A stretch of 8,955 nt of DNA from UMGS172 sp045546555. Its GTDB lineage: Bacteria; Bacillota; Clostridia; Oscillospirales; Acutalibacteraceae. Below, in pieces: positions 6,237-8,955 of this stretch. A model generated the notes under the pieces. The model made no database searches. It was not told where the DNA came from and was given only the letters and a program-made list of their open reading frames with translations. Numbering within the stretch: position 1 is the first letter of the stretch; every line of letters begins with the position of its first letter. Position numbers and translations under genes: made by a program. The DNA is taken from assembly GCA_045546555.1 (NCBI GenBank), contig JAZQCY010000154.1:1-8955 (forward strand). The letters are read 5' to 3'.

Positions 6237-8297
6237 TCAAATCTTCATACATACGTCCCAAGCACCCCAGATAACGGTGCGAAGGTTGCCTACCGATTTG
6301 GCATCACCGATAACGTGAACCTTTCCGCTCTTTTTGGCAACGGGTGCAGGGTTGTAACCGACCGAGAGCACGACCGAGTCGCACTCGACCTTAAACTCCT
6401 TGCCCTCTTTATCTTTAAGCACAACAAAGCCGTCACCGATCTCGGAAAGTGAGGTCTCAAGATGCGTGGGCACCTTGTTGGTCTTGAAGAAATCACGCAG
6501 ATAGCTTGTATTGGCAAGGCAGACGCCCTTTGCGGTGATGAGGTCGTCCTGCATCTCGACAACGGTCGGCTTTTTGCCCTTTAAGTAAAGGTCGTAAGCG
6601 ATCTCACAGCCGGTAAGTCCGCCGCCGATGACCACAACGTTTTCACCGACCTGCTTGTTGCCGAGCAGATAATCAACCGCCTCAACTGCCGTTTCAGCGC
6701 CCTTTATGGGTATCTTTTTAGCAACGGCACCGGTTGCAACGATGACCTCATCGGCGCCAAGAGCCTTCACATCGGTAACCTCGGTGTTGAACTTGACCTC
6801 TATTCCCTGCTTTTGCACCTCACGGATGTACCAGCTTATCAGCTCACGGTCCTTTTCCTTGAATGAGGGTGCTGCGGCGGCCACAAACACACCGCCCAAA
6901 GCATCGGTCTTTTCATAAATGGTGACCTTATGACCACGCTTGGCACAAAGGATAGCGGCCTCCATGCCGCCGATACCGCCACCGATAACGGCTATCGTCT
7001 TGGACTTTTTGGCAGGCTCAACGTAATATTTCTTGGACTGCATTGTTTCGGGGTTCAAGGCACAGCGTGCAAGACCCATTGTGTCAGAAAGAGCCTGCGT
7101 GTTGGCGTGACCCTTTGAGGACGAGAAGTTGAAGCATCCTGCATGACAGCAGATGCAGGGTTTGATATCCTCCAAGCGATCCTCGATCAGCTTGGTGACC
7201 CATTCGGGATCGGTCAGGAACTGACGGGCAACACCAACGGCATCAATGCATCCGTCGGCAACCGCCTTGGCACCCACGTCGGGCTCCATACGTCCTGCAC
7301 AGACCACGGGGATATCAACAAACTTCTTGATGTGTGCAACATCCTCCAAATTGCAGTTCTGCGGCATATACATAGGCGGATGCGCCCAGTACCACGAGTC
7401 GTAGGTGCCGTTGGCGGCATTGTGCATATCATAGCCTGCATCCTGCAGATACTTTGCCGCTTTTTCGGACTCTGCCATTGCACGGCCGACCTCGGTATAC
7501 TCCTCACCCGGCATTGCACCCTCGCAAAAGCCCTTCATCTTGGACTCGACCGAGTAGCGCAGGGATACAGGGAAATCGGTTCCGCAAGCCTCTTTAATGG
7601 CCTTTACGACCTCGGCGGCAAAGCGGTAACGGTTTTCAAAGGAGCCACCGTATTCGTCGGTACGCTTGTTGAAAAACTCAATGGCAAACTGATCAAGCAG
7701 ATAGCCCTCGTGAACGGCGTGAACCTCAACACCGTCAACGCCTGCCTCTTTACAAAGCTTGGCGGTCTTGGCAAAGGCCTCGACTATCTCGTGGATCTGC
7801 TCCACCGTCATTTCGGGACAGATGATGTCGTGCGCCCAGCGTGACGGCTGTTCACTCGGAGAAGCCAACTCGTGCGAGGTATCAATAATCGGCTTGACGA
7901 TAGCACGGGTAAACTTATTTTTGTGCAACGGTGCGATCAGCTCGGTTATGGCCCACGAACGGCCCATACCTGCGGTCAGCTGAATAAACAGCTTGGCACC
8001 CGTTTTATGTATTTCGTCCATAAAGACCTTGAGCTCTTTGAACATCTTGGGGTTCTGCCAAAGCCATTTGCCCCAGAAGGTATCACGCAAAGGGGCGATA
8101 CCGGGGATAATAAGACCAACGTTGTTTTTTGCTCTTTCGAGGAACAGCTTTGCGGCCTCCTTATCAAAGCCGCAACCCGTAAGCTCAAACCAACCAAACA
8201 GCGACGTGCCGCCCATAGGACACATAACTATACGGTTTTTGATCTCAACGTTGCCGATCTTCCAGGGTGTAAACAAAGCCTCGTACTTCTGATCCAT
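6237..8297 (-). CDS. 2-enoate reductase-family enzyme (FMN, FAD, 4Fe-4S)
   Basis: This 686-residue cytoplasmic flavoenzyme is predicted to reduce an activated C=C bond, such as that of an alpha,beta-unsaturated carboxylate, with NAD(P)H. The first ~375 residues form an Old Yellow Enzyme TIM barrel: ALFTPWKIGNVEIKNRIV at 7-24, EVHAVHEGYLLDQF at 191-204, NKRTDEYGGSFENRYRF at 210-226. The GTYDSWYWAHPPMY stretch (297-310) is, from memory, typical of clostridial 2-enoate (cinnamate-type) reductases. Cys381, Cys384, Cys388 and Cys412 fit the 4Fe-4S motif. A FAD-binding VIGGGIGG (437-444) and an NAD(P)-binding VIGGGLTG (556-563) follow, and VIGD (662-665) closes the FAD domain. Length agrees with the family (about 650-690). 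An upstream ATG at 8339 lies in a palindrome without a good Shine-Dalgarno sequence. The ATG at 8297 has AAGGGAAG 7 bases before it and begins like its relatives. Dienoyl-CoA reductase is the main alternative. The aconitase X genes downstream suggest a shared pathway. Confidence 0.87.
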   Translation of the reverse strand: MDQKYEALFTPWKIGNVEIKNRIVMCPMGGTSLFGWFELTGCGFDKEAAKLFLERAKNNVGLIIPGIAPLRDTFWGKWLWQNPKMFKELKVFMDEIHKTGAKLFIQLTAGMGRSWAITELIAPLHKNKFTRAIVKPIIDTSHELASPSEQPSRWAHDIICPEMTVEQIHEIVEAFAKTAKLCKEAGVDGVEVHAVHEGYLLDQFAIEFFNKRTDEYGGSFENRYRFAAEVVKAIKEACGTDFPVSLRYSVESKMKGFCEGAMPGEEYTEVGRAMAESEKAAKYLQDAGYDMHNAANGTYDSWYWAHPPMYMPQNCNLEDVAHIKKFVDIPVVCAGRMEPDVGAKAVADGCIDAVGVARQFLTDPEWVTKLIEDRLEDIKPCICCHAGCFNFSSSKGHANTQALSDTMGLARCALNPETMQSKKYYVEPAKKSKTIAVIGGGIGGMEAAILCAKRGHKVTIYEKTDALGGVFVAAAAPSFKEKDRELISWYIREVQKQGIEVKFNTEVTDVKALGADEVIVATGAVAKKIPIKGAETAVEAVDYLLGNKQVGENVVVIGGGLTGCEIAYDLYLKGKKPTVVEMQDDLITAKGVCLANTSYLRDFFKTNKVPTHLETSLSEIGDGFVVLKDKEGKEFKVECDSVVLSVGYNPAPVAKKSGKVHVIGDAKSVGNLRTVIWGAWDVCMKI

Positions 8298-8304
8298 TAA
8301 AACA

Positions 8305-8312
8305 CTTCCCTT
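8305..8312 (-). promoter_or_regulatory. Ribosome binding site deciding the reductase start
   Basis: AAGGGAAG on the minus strand is 7 bases from the ATG at 8297. No comparable motif precedes the in-frame ATG at 8339. Confidence 0.75.
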
Positions 8313-8322
8313 GAATTGATAT

Positions 8323-8339
8323 ATGCACAGACTGTGCAT
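8323..8339. promoter_or_regulatory. Perfect 17-bp palindrome in the reductase leader, candidate operator
   Basis: ATGCACAG and CTGTGCAT are perfect 8-bp arms around a single base. It lies about 12-28 bases after the predicted transcription start of the reductase gene and upstream of its ribosome binding site. A dimeric repressor bound here would block elongation. The odd-length centre and AT/GC mix fit an operator better than an RNA hairpin, because a 1-base loop cannot form without opening the stem. Confidence 0.6.
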
Positions 8340-8356
8340 TTTAATTTCACACTTTC

Positions 8357-8385
8357 ATTATAGTTGATAAATCAACCTTCGTCAA
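8357..8385 (-). promoter_or_regulatory. Near-consensus sigma-A promoter of the reductase/dehydratase unit
   Basis: TTGACG (8385-8380), a 17-base spacer and a perfect TATAAT (8362-8357) form a strong vegetative promoter with a predicted start near 8350. The spacer contains GTTGAT-TT-ATCAAC (8376-8363), a 6-bp inverted repeat placed exactly between the two boxes. A promoter this strong with palindromes in the spacer and leader suggests control by repression. Confidence 0.85.
8363..8376. promoter_or_regulatory. Inverted repeat in the promoter spacer, candidate operator
   Basis: GTTGAT and ATCAAC arms with a 2-base centre fill the spacer between -35 and -10. A protein bound here would exclude RNA polymerase. 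The spacer is 17 bases, not the 19-20 typical of MerR-activated promoters, so repression is the simpler reading. Its sequence differs from the 8323-8339 palindrome, so two regulators may act. Confidence 0.5.
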
Positions 8386-8415
8386 GCAAATATCATTTTT
8401 CAACATTTCAAAAGT

Positions 8416-8445
8416 TAAGACCCCAACGGTCTCGTTAGGGTCTTA
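8416..8445 (-). terminator. Terminator after cysteine synthase
   Basis: TAAGACCC (8416-8423) pairs with GGGTCTTA (8438-8445). One mismatch and a further 4-bp stem (8425-8428 with 8433-8436) close a GTCT loop. On the minus strand AACTTTTG follows, a weak T-tract. It starts 12 bases after the cysteine synthase stop codon and separates that gene from the reductase promoter. Confidence 0.7.
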
Positions 8446-8457
8446 GTGTTTAAAACC

Positions 8458-8955
8458 TTATTCAAACAACGGTGTGGAGAAATATCTTTCGGCGGTGTCG
8501 GGCAGGACGGTTACGACCGTTTTACCTTTACCGAGCTTTTTGGCAAGCTTGATTGCGGCGGCAACGTTGGTTCCGCTCGAAATTCCGCACATAATACCCT
8601 CCTTGGAGGCAAGCTCCTTGGCTGTAGTGATGGCCTCGTCATCCTTGATGATGCAGATATCGCTGTATATCTCCTGGTTCAGGATCTTAGGGATAACGCC
8701 GTCACCGATACCCATCTGGATATGCGTGCCTATCGAACCGCCCGAAAGCATTGCGGCGTTTTCGGGCTCGACCGCCCAAATCTCCATATCGGGGTTGTGA
8801 GCCTTCAAGACCTCACCGATACCCGTGATGGTGCCGCCCGTACCGATACCCGAGCAGAAGCCGTGTATCGGCTTGCCGACCGCCCTTATGATCTCCATTG
8901 CGGTCTGATCACGCTGTATCTGCGGGTTGGCAGGATTTTCAAACTGCTGGGGAAC
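8458..8955 (-). CDS. cysK: Cysteine synthase, C-terminal part (cut by window edge)
   Basis: The reading frame stays open to the right edge, so only the last 165 residues of a roughly 300-residue protein are present. The enzyme is O-acetylserine (thiol)-lyase, which makes L-cysteine from O-acetylserine and sulfide with pyridoxal phosphate, in the cytoplasm. The visible part starts with VPQQFENPANP, typical just before the phosphate-binding loop. The glycine-rich loop SGIGTGGTITGIG holds the cofactor phosphate. CGISSGTNVAAA contains the serine that contacts the pyridine nitrogen, and the end, TVLPDTAERYFSTPLFE, is characteristic of CysK. The catalytic lysine lies outside the window. An ATG at 8898 is an internal methionine and not the start. 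A CysM or cystathionine beta-synthase-like relative is less likely but cannot be fully excluded from this half. A terminator and a new promoter separate it from the reductase gene. Confidence 0.92.
   Translation of the reverse strand, partial: VPQQFENPANPQIQRDQTAMEIIRAVGKPIHGFCSGIGTGGTITGIGEVLKAHNPDMEIWAVEPENAAMLSGGSIGTHIQMGIGDGVIPKILNQEIYSDICIIKDDEAITTAKELASKEGIMCGISSGTNVAAAIKLAKKLGKGKTVVTVLPDTAERYFSTPLFE

Noticed and set aside
7143..7844. A 233-codon open frame on the plus strand
   Set aside because: It is antisense to the reductase across its conserved barrel and Fe-S region, so it is a shadow frame.
6237..8297. Reductase considered as the bile acid enzyme BaiCD or the bilirubin reductase BilR
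   Set aside because: The region EVHAVHEGYLLDQF and the WYWAHPPMY stretch differ from what I recall of BaiCD and BilR, and no bai or bil neighbours are present. The 2-enoate reductase clade fits better.
8458..8898. Cysteine synthase starting at the ATG at 8898
   Set aside because: The frame continues upstream to the window edge with conserved CysK sequence (PQQFENPANP), so this methionine is internal.

Overview
The window reads as chromosome from an anaerobic Firmicutes (Clostridia) bacterium, probably a gut Oscillospiraceae/Ruminococcaceae-type organism. This is inferred from strong AGGAG-type ribosome binding sites, the clostridial 2-enoate-reductase-like enzyme, the two-subunit aconitase X, the very large exported carbohydrate-active-type protein, and the GC-rich hairpin repeats between genes. 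I cannot name a species. All five supported genes lie on the minus strand, so transcription runs from high to low coordinates.

Right end (8955 to 8458): the C-terminal 165 residues of a cysteine synthase, closed by a terminator hairpin at 8416-8445. Next is a compact regulatory region (about 8323-8385) with a near-consensus sigma-A promoter and two palindromes. It drives a 686-residue FMN/FAD/4Fe-4S enzyme of the 2-enoate reductase family (8297 to 6237). After a 162-base gap filled almost completely by hairpin repeats come the large (6074 to 4800) and small (4798 to 4355) subunits of an aconitase X-type dehydratase, one base apart and closed by an intrinsic terminator at 4320-4347. No terminator is evident between the reductase and the dehydratase, so one transcript is likely. 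A hydro-lyase that makes a C=C bond beside an enzyme that reduces activated C=C bonds suggests a dehydrate-then-reduce pathway for a hydroxy acid. The substrate cannot be read from sequence.

Left half: an independently controlled 1214-residue exported, probably lipid-anchored protein (4144 to 500). It has an N-terminal laminin-G-like region, a sialidase-superfamily propeller, two related carbohydrate-binding-like modules and a conserved-looking C-terminal domain. A LacI/CcpA-type operator lies upstream, and a strong bidirectional terminator lies downstream (433-475). A 75-residue two-helix membrane protein with cysteine clusters (352 to 125) follows, with its own terminator at 90-112. The first 75 bases hold an inverted pair of hairpin repeats.

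The most notable non-coding signal is a family of short hairpins with fixed flanks (5' CGG side, 3' CCCTAC side) and stems that differ by compensatory changes. Copies lie at 5-30, 49-74, 6167-6198 and 6199-6230, and one further copy at 6094-6165 appears interrupted by a second repeat type.
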